Assembly: GCA_902826485.1 (NCBI GenBank)
Contig: CADEEZ010000002.1
Coordinates: 162,126-217,836 of the forward strand
Reading direction: 5' to 3'
DNA length: 55,711 nucleotides
DNA from: an uncultured Gammaproteobacteria bacterium
GTDB lineage: Bacteria; Pseudomonadota; Gammaproteobacteria; Berkiellales; Berkiellaceae
Shown one piece after another: positions 7,966 to 17,861 of this stretch. Each line of letters begins with the position of its first letter. Positions within the stretch are counted from its first letter, which is position 1. Made by a program: the position numbers and the translations under genes. The notes under the pieces were generated by a model. It searched no databases, was not told the DNA's origin, and saw nothing but the letters and a program-made list of their open reading frames with translations.

Positions 7966-9714
7966 CTAATAATTCATATTGGAGTTAAAGCGACTTTCGG
8001 CAATTTCATAAAATTTATGCCAGATTAATCGGTTAAATAAAATCACATATATGCACATCACTGCAATGCCCAGCGTCATACGAGGAAAATCGCCTGCTTG
8101 AAAGGCTATCGTGATATAACCACCTAATCCAGTGGCTTGAATGGTTTTCCCACCCCAGGTAATCACATCAGATATAATACTGGCATTCCAGCATCCGCCG
8201 GCAGCAGCCATAGCCCCGGTAATGTAGTAAGGAAAAATAGTAGGCAAAATAATCCGTTTCCACCAGAGAAAACCGGTGACGCCGTAGTTTTTAGCAACTA
8301 ATTTCAGTTCTTTAGACAGGCTCCCAGCCCCAGCCACTACATTAAATAAAATATACCATTGGGTACCCAGTATCATGAGAGGTGAACTAAATACATCGAC
8401 ATTGAGATCATAGGTAACAATCAACATAAATAACACAGGAAATAAAAAGTTGGCAGGAAACGCCGAAAAAATTTGCAAAATAGGCTGAATAATGCCAGAT
8501 AATCTTGGGTTAAGCCCAATCCATACGCCAATAGGCACCCAAATTAAAGAAGAAATTAAAATTAAAATCGCAATTTTAATGGCCGTAATAAAGCCAAAAT
8601 AAAATACCTTGCCGACTTCTTGCAAGCTAAAATTGGTATAAACAAAATGAACAATAAGCCAGAGTGAAAACAACAGTGCTATGCCGATTAAGGTCAGGCC
8701 AGTCCATTTTGTTAAAATTTTAATCCACGGCGCATGCTCAGAAGGTAATAAGTTAAATTCACGTGTGTCTAATAAATAGCGTGAATGAACAAAGGTATCA
8801 CGAATCCGGATAAATAATTTTAACGTATGTTTTTTTATATTGGTTTTTTGTAGTAGGTTTAAAAACCAGCTGGATGATTCATCATTTTCGTCGGGGTCGG
8901 GTTTAAATTTTTCAGACCACACCATAAGGGGTCTAAAAATAAGCTGATCGTAAATAATAATCACCAGTAACATCGCAAAAATAGCATAGCCAATCGCATG
9001 GTAATCGGATTTTAAAGTCGCATAGCTAATGTAAGATCCAATCCCCGGTAAACTAATTTGCTGGTTGGCAATAGAAAAGGCCTCAGAGGCAACCACAAAA
9101 AACCAACTGGCCGACAAAGACACCATGGTGTTCCATAAAAGGGCAGGCATGGCAAAGGGTACTTCTAAACGCCAAAAGCGTTGCCAAGCACCCAGCTGTA
9201 AATTCATGGCAGCATCTTTTAATTCGTTTGGGAGCGTCTTTAGGGATTGATAAAAGCTTAAGATCATATTCCAAGCTTGAGAACTAAATATAGCAAGTAT
9301 GGCCGCGCATTCTGGTCCCAGCATGCTGCCGGGAAATAAAGAAATAAAGCCTAAAACAGAAATAGATAAAAAGCCCAAAACAGGGATAGATTGTAAAATA
9401 TCCACAAGGGGCAGTAATATTTTCTCAGCCCGCTTACTTTTTGCTGCCCATGTGCCAATCGTAAAGGTCACTAAAAAAGAAAAAAACAAAGCAATGACCA
9501 TTCGGAGTACGGTTTGAATGGCATAGCCAGGCAATGCGCGGGGAGAAAGATCGATAGGGATGGTTTCCCCCACCTGATAAGGCCCGACCATTTGTACCGA
9601 GCCCCAGACGATTGAGGCCATGATCCCAAACATGAGTGACAATATCACCACGTCCCAATAGTTGATGGCTATCGGGAAATTGCTTTTTAATTGTGAGTAG
9701 TAAGGCTTAGACAT
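7966..9714 (-). CDS. ABC importer permease, two fused membrane domains
   Basis: 582-residue permease with two complete BPD_transp_1 units in one chain, separated by a hydrophilic stretch at about residues 265-335. Each half has the EAA-type loop that contacts the ATPase (AAMNLQLGAWQRFWRLEVPFAMP in half one; VAKNYGVTGFLWWKRIILPTIFPY in half two). This is the usual partner of the AAA-associated ATPase encoded directly downstream, and one chain would replace a permease dimer. Like other members of this subfamily it lacks a cognate binding-protein gene. ATG at 9714; the ribosome binding site is weak. Confidence 0.9.
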   Translation of the reverse strand: MSKPYYSQLKSNFPIAINYWDVVILSLMFGIMASIVWGSVQMVGPYQVGETIPIDLSPRALPGYAIQTVLRMVIALFFSFLVTFTIGTWAAKSKRAEKILLPLVDILQSIPVLGFLSISVLGFISLFPGSMLGPECAAILAIFSSQAWNMILSFYQSLKTLPNELKDAAMNLQLGAWQRFWRLEVPFAMPALLWNTMVSLSASWFFVVASEAFSIANQQISLPGIGSYISYATLKSDYHAIGYAIFAMLLVIIIYDQLIFRPLMVWSEKFKPDPDENDESSSWFLNLLQKTNIKKHTLKLFIRIRDTFVHSRYLLDTREFNLLPSEHAPWIKILTKWTGLTLIGIALLFSLWLIVHFVYTNFSLQEVGKVFYFGFITAIKIAILILISSLIWVPIGVWIGLNPRLSGIIQPILQIFSAFPANFLFPVLFMLIVTYDLNVDVFSSPLMILGTQWYILFNVVAGAGSLSKELKLVAKNYGVTGFLWWKRIILPTIFPYYITGAMAAAGGCWNASIISDVITWGGKTIQATGLGGYITIAFQAGDFPRMTLGIAVMCIYVILFNRLIWHKFYEIAESRFNSNMNY

Positions 9715-9750
9715 GGGGTTATTATAATCCCATCTCTAAGCACTGTCATT

Positions 9751-10995
9751 TTAGAGTAGAGGTTCTTGATGAGGGTGATCAGCTAAAGGACTTAATATTG
9801 GGGCTGGGAGCTCAACATGCGTTTGTTGTTCGATAGCAGGTATTTCCGTTAGTTTTTGAACTTCTGCTTGAAAATAGTCTAGAGCAGCTTGATGTGTTTT
9901 TGATAAAATCTGGTTATCCAACACTACTTTTTCTTGCTCAGCGATTTTTTGTTCTGTTTCCACCAATTTTGCTAGTTGAGGCTCAATTTTTAAGGGCTCA
10001 TCCGTTAACGTGATCATTAAATCATCCATTGCTTTGCGTAGGTCATTATTTTCTTGTTTTTTGCCTTCGATCAATTTTGCCGTATCTATCTCATGTTGCG
10101 TCTTCTGAGACCAATTATCGTGATGCTTAAGGTAATCTTTGGCATGTTCTATTGTTTTAGCAGAGGCTTTGGCTGCACTATAGGCGTCAATGGCCTTTTC
10201 TAATTCAATCCCTAATAAATTGTCTTTTTCAAGCTGTTCTGCGCTTCGCTCCTTTATCGGTATATTTTTGATTGCCTCAAAATCTGCTTTAATTTTTTGA
10301 TAGGTGGTTAATTTTTCTTGCAGTGTACTTTTGGTGTCTTGAACAACGTTAGATGCTTTAATAAATAATTCGATATTATTCACGAATTTTTCTTTATTTA
10401 AGACAATCGATTCGATTGATAGCTTATTAAAATCATACGCTTGTTTAATTAAACTGGGGTCGATAGCCTTAGCGGCTGAAACCGTGTATTCAATTCTGGC
10501 CAAAGCAGGCTCTAAAATAGGCTCGAGCGCTTTAATCTCAGCCAAATTTTGATTAATTTTTTGCTGATGAGCAACTAATTTTGCAGAAGGATCTTCAAGT
10601 AAAGTTTGAATGGTTACCACAGCTTGTTTGATTGCTTCATATTCTGACTTTAAGCTTAATAACGTGGTTTGGGCTTGAAGAACCGCCGTTTCAGCTTGTT
10701 TCCAGCCTGCCGTGTTTTTATCTTGGCATTGTTCGATGGCTTGTTTATGAATAGTCGCTTTGCTTGCCTCTGGAGAAAGATACAGGGTAATTTTTTTAAT
10801 GAAGGTAGAAGAGAGATCTTCAATTTTTTGTAGCAATTCAGCTTCAGCTGCTGGATTAGTATTAACCTGGGTGTCTGGTTTAATATCCGATTTGGTATTC
10901 AGTTCTGCTGTAGGCAAAAAAGAAAAATCGAGCGATGTTTTTTCATCAATAATGACATCTGCACCAGCAATGGCATTTTTATTAGGCCCAAACAT
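9751..10995 (-). CDS. Coiled-coil protein of unknown function
   Basis: 414-residue hydrophilic protein, predicted almost wholly helical and coiled-coil from its Glu/Lys/Gln/Ala-rich heptad-like sequence. There is no signal peptide or membrane segment. The N-terminus (MFGPNKNAIAGADVIIDEKT) and the proline-rich C-terminus (ELPAPILSPLADHPHQEPLL) look unstructured. I recognise no enzyme domain. It lies upstream of the ABC operon with a 36-bp gap and could be its own unit. Long soluble coiled-coil proteins of this kind are common among type IV effectors of intracellular gammaproteobacteria, but nothing specific in the sequence proves that here. Confidence 0.75.
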   Translation of the reverse strand: MFGPNKNAIAGADVIIDEKTSLDFSFLPTAELNTKSDIKPDTQVNTNPAAEAELLQKIEDLSSTFIKKITLYLSPEASKATIHKQAIEQCQDKNTAGWKQAETAVLQAQTTLLSLKSEYEAIKQAVVTIQTLLEDPSAKLVAHQQKINQNLAEIKALEPILEPALARIEYTVSAAKAIDPSLIKQAYDFNKLSIESIVLNKEKFVNNIELFIKASNVVQDTKSTLQEKLTTYQKIKADFEAIKNIPIKERSAEQLEKDNLLGIELEKAIDAYSAAKASAKTIEHAKDYLKHHDNWSQKTQHEIDTAKLIEGKKQENNDLRKAMDDLMITLTDEPLKIEPQLAKLVETEQKIAEQEKVVLDNQILSKTHQAALDYFQAEVQKLTEIPAIEQQTHVELPAPILSPLADHPHQEPLL

Positions 10996-11498
10996 TATGT
11001 TAGTTACTCCACTTACTTCTGTGTCAAATAATCAAGGTAGAATACTAACAGGTATAAACTGAGCCAGCAATGGATTTGACTAACTATTTTTATGAACCCT
11101 CACCCTAGCTCTTTCCCGCGGAGCGGAAGAGGGGGCTAGAATCTTTCTGTACTGTATCGAAGGGATAACCTTAAAAATGATTAGGTAGTACCTTGTTACT
11201 TCAACCAGTGTAATTACATCTATCTTGCGATCTTTGAAGATCAAATGCTAAGTTTAATAGGCAGTTGTTAGTTTTCATAAAAAAAGCACATTCTTGTCTA
11301 TAACTTTGTCTATAACAATAGGTGGTGGCTCTGGCTACCACCTCTCCCTTTTTAATTCTTCCACTTTTTATGACTGCTTTAATTTTTAGTAGGTCGTTTA
11401 ATTTTTTTATTATCTTTGTAGACGAAGATAAGGTATTTAAGGTAATAATCTAATGGGTGCTTAAAATATAAATAATATAATAATGCTAGGATGCAGAC
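10996..11498. other. 503-bp intergenic region, no gene seen
   Basis: Divergent spacer between the coiled-coil and F-box genes. It holds a degenerate dispersed hairpin at about 11100-11142 (TAGCTCTTTCCCGC paired with GCGGAAGAGGGGGCTA), a short inverted element near 11320-11345, and a very AT-rich stretch with TATAAT at about 11473-11478 upstream of the F-box gene. I found no open frame here with a ribosome binding site. Confidence 0.5.
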
Positions 11499-12833
11499 AT
11501 GTCGGACAGCCTTTCATTGTTTTTATCCAATTTTTGTGAAGATCTATTATTATCTTTTTTAGGTTATTTAGATGATCTTTCAGATTATAAACATGTTTTT
11601 TTAACCCATAAAAAATTTATGCATTTAGCAGAAGGGCAGTTATTGTGGCAACATTTATTAAAAAAATATTTTAGCCAAGAAATTCAATTATATTATCCTC
11701 TATATAAAAAGGATCCCCATGAATTATTTAAGACGCTATATTTATTAAGATTAAAACTCTATTATCAGAGTTTTAATGTAAAAAAAAGTAACCCGATCGA
11801 TTATTTATTATTTAAAAACATGATCTTAGCAAGAGTAGGTGAGATAGATAAAACCACCATTTATGCATCACAAAAACTAATGAAGACGCATGCTTATCTG
11901 TTGAGTCAAGGTGCTTTTGGCGAAGTAGAAGAAAAATATTTTGCTCGACCTGATGATACAAAAAAAACATTATACAACGAAGCCTTTATTTTTTGTTGTA
12001 GACATAATCATGCCGTTGAACTCAATATAATTTTAACAAATTATCATGCTTATCTAGATCTAGATAAAAACCTAAAAATAGGCTTAAGCGAATCGGTAAA
12101 ATTTGGACACTTAGAATGCCTTGAGACACTATGCATGCATAAAAATGTTATTATTTCGACGAACATAATAGGTGAAATATTTACCTTGAGCTGTGCTCTG
12201 AATAAAACAAGCCTTATTGCCTTTTTATACAATTCATTTCATGAACAGATCTCTAATCATCTTTATGGTCATGCCGTTATTGCGATGTGCAGTTATAACA
12301 ATGAAATGATTTTGTCTTTATTTTTTGAACAGCCAAAAAAGAATTTATTTTCCAATCAAGTAATAGGTGCCCTTAATGCGGCGTTAAAAGGTGGGCATCT
12401 TAGGTTAGCTGATACGCTCATGTCAATATTTAGAGATCTTCTAGAGCAGGTAAACAATTTTGAGGTAAAACTGTTATATCTCTTAGTGCAAGAACAGTGT
12501 TTATCCGGATTTGTTTTTTTATTTAAAAAAATGCCAGAAGAACCTAATCTTAATTTAATTTCAGGGCTTTTAAGAACTGCCTATCAGAAAAATGCTTTTG
12601 ATATTATGCGATTTTTTTTAGAAGGATATTCAGACAAATTGCCCAGCTTTTTAAAACAACAAGTAGAAACAAAGCTGAATCAGCCCTTTGATTTAATCCC
12701 ACTTGTTCAACAACCCACTTTGTTGTTTTCAGAGGGGCTAAATCATCAAATTGATTTTCTGGTGAATAAACTAGAAAGCTTAAAATTAACGCATAGTGAG
12801 CAAGTTATTAAAGAAATCGTAAATAAAATTTAA
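11499..12833 (+). CDS. F-box-like protein with ankyrin-like helical repeats
   Basis: 444 residues. Residues about 10-50 match the F-box pattern: hydrophobic positions in CEDLLLSFLGYLDDLSDYKH, then VFLTHKKFMHLAEGQLLWQHLLKKYF. F-boxes bind SKP1 in host SCF ubiquitin ligases and are otherwise rare in bacteria; Legionella and related organisms use them in secreted effectors. The rest is helical, with ankyrin-like turns such as LSESVKFGHLECLETLC and ALNAALKGGHLRLADTLM, which would serve as the substrate-binding part. ATG at 11499 follows TAGGAT. The stop lies directly against the nrdAB terminator. The F-box call comes from pattern reading; degenerate ankyrin repeats are the alternative reading for the whole protein. 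Confidence 0.7.
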   Translation: MSDSLSLFLSNFCEDLLLSFLGYLDDLSDYKHVFLTHKKFMHLAEGQLLWQHLLKKYFSQEIQLYYPLYKKDPHELFKTLYLLRLKLYYQSFNVKKSNPIDYLLFKNMILARVGEIDKTTIYASQKLMKTHAYLLSQGAFGEVEEKYFARPDDTKKTLYNEAFIFCCRHNHAVELNIILTNYHAYLDLDKNLKIGLSESVKFGHLECLETLCMHKNVIISTNIIGEIFTLSCALNKTSLIAFLYNSFHEQISNHLYGHAVIAMCSYNNEMILSLFFEQPKKNLFSNQVIGALNAALKGGHLRLADTLMSIFRDLLEQVNNFEVKLLYLLVQEQCLSGFVFLFKKMPEEPNLNLISGLLRTAYQKNAFDIMRFFLEGYSDKLPSFLKQQVETKLNQPFDLIPLVQQPTLLFSEGLNHQIDFLVNKLESLKLTHSEQVIKEIVNKI

Positions 12834-12857
12834 AAAAAAGGGCAGGAAACCCTGCCC
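12832..12857 (-). terminator. Intrinsic terminator of nrdAB
   Basis: Read on the minus strand: GGGCAGG stem, short GTTT-type loop, CCTGCCC, then eight T residues. A textbook rho-independent terminator 55 bases after the nrdB stop. Its T-run overlaps the stop codon of the convergent F-box gene, so it could also stop that transcript partly. Confidence 0.88.
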
Positions 12858-12911
12858 ATAACAATGGGTGGTGTCAAAAGACGACCACCTCCTCCCTGAA
12901 CTAAAAAGTGC

Positions 12912-14018
12912 TTATTCGTCCCAGCTCAATGTGCCACCGGTTTGATATTCGGTCACACGGGTTTCAAAGAAATTCTTTTCTTTTTTCAAATCAATCATTT
13001 CACTCATCCAAGGGAAAGGATTGGTCGCCCCAGGATATTGTTCTGCTAATCCGATTTGAGCTAAACGACGGTTGCCAATAAAATGTAAATATTCTTTAAA
13101 CATTTCTGCATTTAGGCCCAATATGCCTCTTGGCATGGTATCGAGCGCATATTGATATTCTAATTCAACGCCTTCTTTAACCAAATTAATCATTTGTTGT
13201 TGAAATTCAGGTGTCCAAACATCAGGATTTTCAGCTTTAATTTGATTAATGACATCGATGCCAAAATTCATGTGCATGGATTCATCACGCATAATATATT
13301 GAATTTGTTCTGCTGCACCGACCATTTTATTACGTCGGCCAATCGAGAATATTTGCACAAAGCCAACATAGAAGAAAATACCTTCAAACACTACATAAAA
13401 AGCAATCAAATCTCTTAATAAACGTTGGTTGCTCGCAAAATCACCTGTCTTAAACATCGGATCGGCGAGACTTTGTGTAAACGGCAGAGCCCAAGCCGCT
13501 TTTTTAGCCACAGCAGGAATTTCACGATACATATTAAATATACGCCCTTCATCCATCCCTAAGCTTTCAATAATATATTGATACGCATGGGTATGCAGTG
13601 CTTCTTCAAAGGCTTGGCGCAATAAATATTGACGACATTCTGGGTTGGTAATATGGCGATAAACCGCTAGCACCAAATTATTGGCAACCAAAGAATCAGC
13701 AGTAGAGAAAAATCCTAAAGTCCGCTCAATCATAGTGCGTTCGTCTTCGGTTAAGCCGTCTTTGCTTTTCCATAAAGCCACGTCTGAAAACATACTGATT
13801 TCGTTAGGCATCCAGTGATTGGCACAAGCAACGAGATATTTATCCCACGCCCATGGGTATTTAAACGGCACCAATTGATTTAAATCGGCATGACAATTAA
13901 TAATTTTTTTGTCGTCGACGCGAATGCGTGCCGCACCCATTTCTAAATCTTCTAACCCTGTCGCGCCACTGTGTTCAAGTGGGCGAGAGGTGGGGGATAA
14001 TTCCGCAGTAGCTGTCAT
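12912..14018 (-). CDS. nrdB: Ribonucleotide reductase class Ia, beta subunit
   Basis: Small subunit that holds the diiron-tyrosyl radical cofactor needed for reduction of ribonucleoside diphosphates. 368 residues. Iron-ligand helices are visible: [12 protein letters not shown] (ligands near E138 and H142, with Y146 aligned to the radical tyrosine Y122 of E. coli) and [15 protein letters not shown] for the second set. The C-terminal tail carries the acidic and aromatic residues that dock into NrdA. It follows nrdA by 25 bases and shares its terminator. Start ATG at 14018. Confidence 0.96.
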   Translation of the reverse strand: MTATAELSPTSRPLEHSGATGLEDLEMGAARIRVDDKKIINCHADLNQLVPFKYPWAWDKYLVACANHWMPNEISMFSDVALWKSKDGLTEDERTMIERTLGFFSTADSLVANNLVLAVYRHITNPECRQYLLRQAFEEALHTHAYQYIIESLGMDEGRIFNMYREIPAVAKKAAWALPFTQSLADPMFKTGDFASNQRLLRDLIAFYVVFEGIFFYVGFVQIFSIGRRNKMVGAAEQIQYIMRDESMHMNFGIDVINQIKAENPDVWTPEFQQQMINLVKEGVELEYQYALDTMPRGILGLNAEMFKEYLHFIGNRRLAQIGLAEQYPGATNPFPWMSEMIDLKKEKNFFETRVTEYQTGGTLSWDE

Positions 14019-14043
14019 AAATAAATCTCACTTAATTCATTGT

Positions 14044-16953
14044 TTATTGGCAAGCTTCACATTCAGGATCGTCTATGGCACAAAATTTAACTTCGTCGGT
14101 TTCATTGCCTACTTTTACGGCATTTAATTGACCCGTTGTTAGGGTAGACTTTTCAGTATCAGAAGCCCCTAAAGATCGGCAATAATATGTTGTTTTTAAA
14201 CCGCGAATCCATGCCAGCTTATAAACATGATCTATTTTTTTACCAGAAGGTTTATCAATGTATATGTTTAACGATTGTGCTTGGTCAATCCATTTTTGTC
14301 TACGGCTGGCCGCTTCGATTAACCATTCTGCGTCAATTTCAAACGACGTAGCGTATTTTTGCTTTAGGCTATCAGGAATGCGGTCGATGTTTTGCACACT
14401 GCCGTTAAAATATTTTAAATCATTGACCATCACTTCATCCCACAGGTTTAATTTTTTCAAATCATTGACCAAATAGGGGTTTACTACTGTAAATTCACCC
14501 GATAAATTCGATTTAACATATAAATTTTGATAAGTCGGTTCTATCGATTGACACACCCCACAAATATTCGAAATAGTTGCGGTAGGCGCAATGGCCATCA
14601 CATTGGAATTACGCATACCAACGGTTTTGACACGTTCGCGCACTTTTTGCCAATCAAGTGATTGTTCACGATTGAGCTCTAAATATTGTGCACCGCGATT
14701 GTCAGCCAATAACTGTATAGAATCGATAGGTAAAATACCCTTAGACCATAAAGATCCTTCAAAAGTCGCATAGGGTCCGCGTTCAGCCGCCAAATCAGCA
14801 GAGGCCATGATGGCATAATAACTGATTAATTCCATGGATTTATCCGCAAATTCAATGGCCGCAGCAGAACCATAAGAGATATTCAATTGATAAAGCGCAT
14901 CTTGAAAACCCATTAAGCCTAAGCCAACAGGACGATGACGCAAATTAGAACGGCGTGCTTGTATCACCGAATAATAATTAATATCAATCACGTTATCGAG
15001 CATTCTTACCGCAGTATTAATGGTTTTAGCCAATTTAGTGATATCTAAACCAGTTTTATCTGCATTAATATGTTGCGCTAAGTTAATGCTGCCTAAATTA
15101 CACACCGCGATTTCATCGATATTGGTATTTAAGGTAATTTCAGTACATAAATTTGAACTGTGCACCACACCAGAATGCTGCTGAGGTGAACGTAGGTTAC
15201 ACGGATCTTTGAACGTCACCCAAGGGTGGCCTGTTTCAAATATCATGCCCAGCATTTTGCGCCAAAGCGATTTTGCCGAAATCGTTTTATGTAAAGTAAT
15301 CAGGCCTGATTTAGCTTGTTCTTCATATTTTATATAGGCCTGTTCAAATGCCAAGCCATATAAATCATGTAAATCGGGCGCTTCATGAGGAGAGAAGAGT
15401 GTCCATTCTTTGTCTTCAAATACGCGTTTCATGAATAAATCGGGTACCCAATTGGCCGTATTCATATCATGGGTACGGCGACGTTCGTCTCCGGTATTTT
15501 TACGTAATTCCAAAAATTCTTCGATATCGATATGCCATGTTTCAAGGTAAGAACATAAAGCGCCTTTGCGCTTACCGCCCTGATTCACCGCAACAGCCGT
15601 GTCATTAGCCACTTTCAAGAAAGGCACAACGCCTTGAGATTGTCCATTGGTGCCTTTGATATGCGCACCCATGGCACGAACAGGGGTCCAATCGTTGCCT
15701 AAGCCGCCAGCAAATTTAGACAACAGTGCATTGTCTTTAATGGCATTGTAAATGCCCGCCAAATCATCGGGAATGGTCGTCAAATAACAGCTAGAAAGCT
15801 GAGGACGAAGCGTGCCCGAATTAAATAACGTCGGCGTAGAGCTCATATAATCAAAAGAAGAAAGCAGGGTATAAAACTCGAGCGCTCGTTCATTTTTGTT
15901 GGCTTCATTCATGGAAAGGCCCATTGCCACGCGCATGAAAAACATTTGCGGCAATTCGAAGCGGTTATTTTGATGATGGATAAAATAACGATCGTAAAGG
16001 GTTTGTAAGCCTAAATAAGTAAATTGTTGATCTTGAGTGGGGTTCAGGGCTTGGCCCAATTTATCCAGATCAAAGGTTCTTAATTCAGGTGACAATAATT
16101 CAAGTTCAATGGCTTTATTAATATACAGCTTAAAAATTTCTGGATAATGCGTCAAAATCGTTTGATTGTCGTAATAGCCATCTGTTTCTTGAGCAAGTGG
16201 ATAGGCTAAAAAGTTAAGGGCTTCATTATGTAAATCTTCGAGCAATAATCTTGCGGCCACATAGCTATAACTGGGATCACGTTCAATGCGTGTTCTGGCA
16301 CTCATTACAAGCGCTTTACGCAAATCACTCATTTTTATGCCATCAAAAATATTTTTGAGGGTTTCTTCAATAATGACATTGGGCTCAACTTGATCTAAGC
16401 CTTTGCATGCGGTGTGAACTAAATTATCTAAAAACTCACGTTTTAGCGTAACGCGCTGGCCATTTTCTTGTGTGACCGTTAAAGCAGGTTTGCCATCAGA
16501 GGTAACAGGTTCGCCTTTATGTTGGGCTTCACGCGCTAAACGGCGTTCTTCACGATATAGGATGTAGGTGCGGGCTACTTTTTGCAAACCATGGCGCATG
16601 AGGGCTAACTCAACCTGATCTTGCACTTCTTCAACACGCACCACGCCACCACTATTCAAATGACGAGAAAGGGCTTTTATCACCAATGACGTTAATTCTG
16701 AAACAATTTCATGTACCCGACGGGAAGCGGCAGCATTGCCGCCTTCTACCGCCAAATAGGCTTTGGTAATGGCAACTGTAATTTTGTTGGCATCGAAAGG
16801 CACAATGGATCGATTATCGCGACGTAAGACATGTAATTTTCCAGGAGAGAGTTGAGGGTATCCTAACTGCTCAAGATTTTCTGAAAAAGCGTGAACCGCG
16901 GGTGTCATTGTCGATGTATTTTCGTCAGTAGTGGGTGTATTTGGCATCGCCAT
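14044..16953 (-). CDS. nrdA: Ribonucleotide reductase class Ia, alpha subunit
   Basis: Large catalytic subunit, 969 residues. An ATP-cone domain lies near the N-terminus (about residues 40-130, LRRDNRSIVPFDANKITVAI), followed by the ten-stranded barrel with SSCYLTTIPDDL, the NLCTEI active-site loop (NxCxE type) and the PTATISNICGVCQSIEPTYQN motif. The C-terminus ends DDPECEACQ, the redox Cys pair that is re-reduced by thioredoxin or glutaredoxin. GGAGG lies just upstream of the ATG at 16953. First gene of the nrdAB operon. The length exceeds E. coli NrdA (761), as in other long class Ia enzymes with an extended N-terminal region. Confidence 0.96.
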   Translation of the reverse strand: MAMPNTPTTDENTSTMTPAVHAFSENLEQLGYPQLSPGKLHVLRRDNRSIVPFDANKITVAITKAYLAVEGGNAAASRRVHEIVSELTSLVIKALSRHLNSGGVVRVEEVQDQVELALMRHGLQKVARTYILYREERRLAREAQHKGEPVTSDGKPALTVTQENGQRVTLKREFLDNLVHTACKGLDQVEPNVIIEETLKNIFDGIKMSDLRKALVMSARTRIERDPSYSYVAARLLLEDLHNEALNFLAYPLAQETDGYYDNQTILTHYPEIFKLYINKAIELELLSPELRTFDLDKLGQALNPTQDQQFTYLGLQTLYDRYFIHHQNNRFELPQMFFMRVAMGLSMNEANKNERALEFYTLLSSFDYMSSTPTLFNSGTLRPQLSSCYLTTIPDDLAGIYNAIKDNALLSKFAGGLGNDWTPVRAMGAHIKGTNGQSQGVVPFLKVANDTAVAVNQGGKRKGALCSYLETWHIDIEEFLELRKNTGDERRRTHDMNTANWVPDLFMKRVFEDKEWTLFSPHEAPDLHDLYGLAFEQAYIKYEEQAKSGLITLHKTISAKSLWRKMLGMIFETGHPWVTFKDPCNLRSPQQHSGVVHSSNLCTEITLNTNIDEIAVCNLGSINLAQHINADKTGLDITKLAKTINTAVRMLDNVIDINYYSVIQARRSNLRHRPVGLGLMGFQDALYQLNISYGSAAAIEFADKSMELISYYAIMASADLAAERGPYATFEGSLWSKGILPIDSIQLLADNRGAQYLELNREQSLDWQKVRERVKTVGMRNSNVMAIAPTATISNICGVCQSIEPTYQNLYVKSNLSGEFTVVNPYLVNDLKKLNLWDEVMVNDLKYFNGSVQNIDRIPDSLKQKYATSFEIDAEWLIEAASRRQKWIDQAQSLNIYIDKPSGKKIDHVYKLAWIRGLKTTYYCRSLGASDTEKSTLTTGQLNAVKVGNETDEVKFCAIDDPECEACQ

Positions 16954-17010
16954 CGATCCTCCAAGAACCTTATTTAGGTGATAAACATTTTTTAGGGAGT
17001 TACATTAAAA

Positions 17011-17056
17011 ACCCTACATATAGGTAAATACCATGCTGTTACATACAAGATAGTGC
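17011..17056 (-). promoter_or_regulatory. Possible pair of NrdR boxes upstream of nrdA
   Basis: Two imperfect 16-bp sites, ACCCTACATATAGGTA (17011-17026) and ACATACAAGATAGTGC (17041-17056), resemble the NrdR consensus acaCwATATATwGtgt and start 30 bases apart, near the usual three-helical-turn spacing. They lie 58-103 bases before the nrdA start. The second match is weak. NrdR is the standard repressor of ribonucleotide reductase operons. Confidence 0.4.
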
Positions 17057-17160
17057 GTACGAGGGGGGAATGCAAGTGGAGAACCTGGGGAGAACTTGTG
17101 GACAACCTGGGGGCAATATGTGTAAAAAATGTGGATAGATTGAAAAGCCCAAATCTACTC

Positions 17161-17184
17161 AAAAAAAAGGCGCCTTGCGGCGCC
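17161..17184 (-). terminator. Intrinsic terminator after the TetR gene
   Basis: On the minus strand: GGCGCC, loop GCAA, GGCGCC, then eight T residues, 21 bases after the regulator stop codon. A canonical stem, stable tetraloop and T-run. Confidence 0.88.
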
Positions 17185-17204
17185 CCTAAACTCTACAAAA
17201 ATAT

Positions 17205-17768
17205 TTACATACTTTCAATATTCGCAATTAAAAATTGCGTTTGTTGATTAACATAAATTGGATCTTTGAAAGTTAAAGTAATCAAGCTGATACCTTGAAG
17301 GCTAGCAACTAAATTAATCGCTAAATTACCCGCAGTTTCATCATCTTTACCTAAGTGGCGAAATTGTGTTTTGCACCATTGGATGATTTCTTGCATTAAG
17401 CCAGAAGCAGTTTGGCTAATCGCCCCACCAATCTTGCCCAATTCTTGGCAAAGACTGCCAAGTGCATCGCCAAATTCACAAGCCACATCAGCACTTGAAG
17501 AAGCTTGAGCAATAAATTGCGCTAAACGGCTTTTAATGTCCGCTTGTGCATTTAATTCGTCAAACATTGCGTGAAGCAACTTACGACGACGATCAATCAC
17601 CGCTAAAATAATAGAATCTTTTGATTTAAAGTAGTAATACACGTTACCCAAAGGAACATCTGCAAGGCTTGCAATGTTCGCTAGGGTAGTATTGCTCACG
17701 CCCTGTTGATGAAATAGCTTATCAGCTGCTTCAACCAATCGAACGCGCTTATCGTTACGTCTTGCCAT
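17205..17768 (-). CDS. TetR/AcrR-family transcriptional regulator
   Basis: 187 residues. The N-terminal helix-turn-helix is typical: RLVEAADKLFHQQGVSNTTL, then ANIASLADVPLGNVYYYFKSKDSI (about residues 8-55). The C-terminal ligand-binding helices are not diagnostic; two cysteines (C96 region and C109 region) are present. It is a single-gene unit with its own promoter and terminator, transcribed away from the downstream coiled-coil genes. The ligand and target genes are not evident. The closest thing to a target is its own promoter region, which contains short direct repeats (AATCGTT) at about 17795-17815. Confidence 0.92.
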   Translation of the reverse strand: MARRNDKRVRLVEAADKLFHQQGVSNTTLANIASLADVPLGNVYYYFKSKDSIILAVIDRRRKLLHAMFDELNAQADIKSRLAQFIAQASSSADVACEFGDALGSLCQELGKIGGAISQTASGLMQEIIQWCKTQFRHLGKDDETAGNLAINLVASLQGISLITLTFKDPIYVNQQTQFLIANIESM

Positions 17769-17833
17769 GATGTTAAATTTCCTCTGTTTCAGTCAATCGT
17801 TGGTAATCGTTAGTTTTCTAAATTCAGAAGCCA

Positions 17834-17861
17834 ATTATACACAGCATAATTTATAGTTCAA
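17834..17861 (-). promoter_or_regulatory. Promoter of the TetR gene
   Basis: Minus-strand TTGAAC (17856-17861) and TATAAT (17834-17839) are separated by 16 bases. They lie about 65 bases upstream of the start codon. Good sigma-70 match. Confidence 0.6.
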
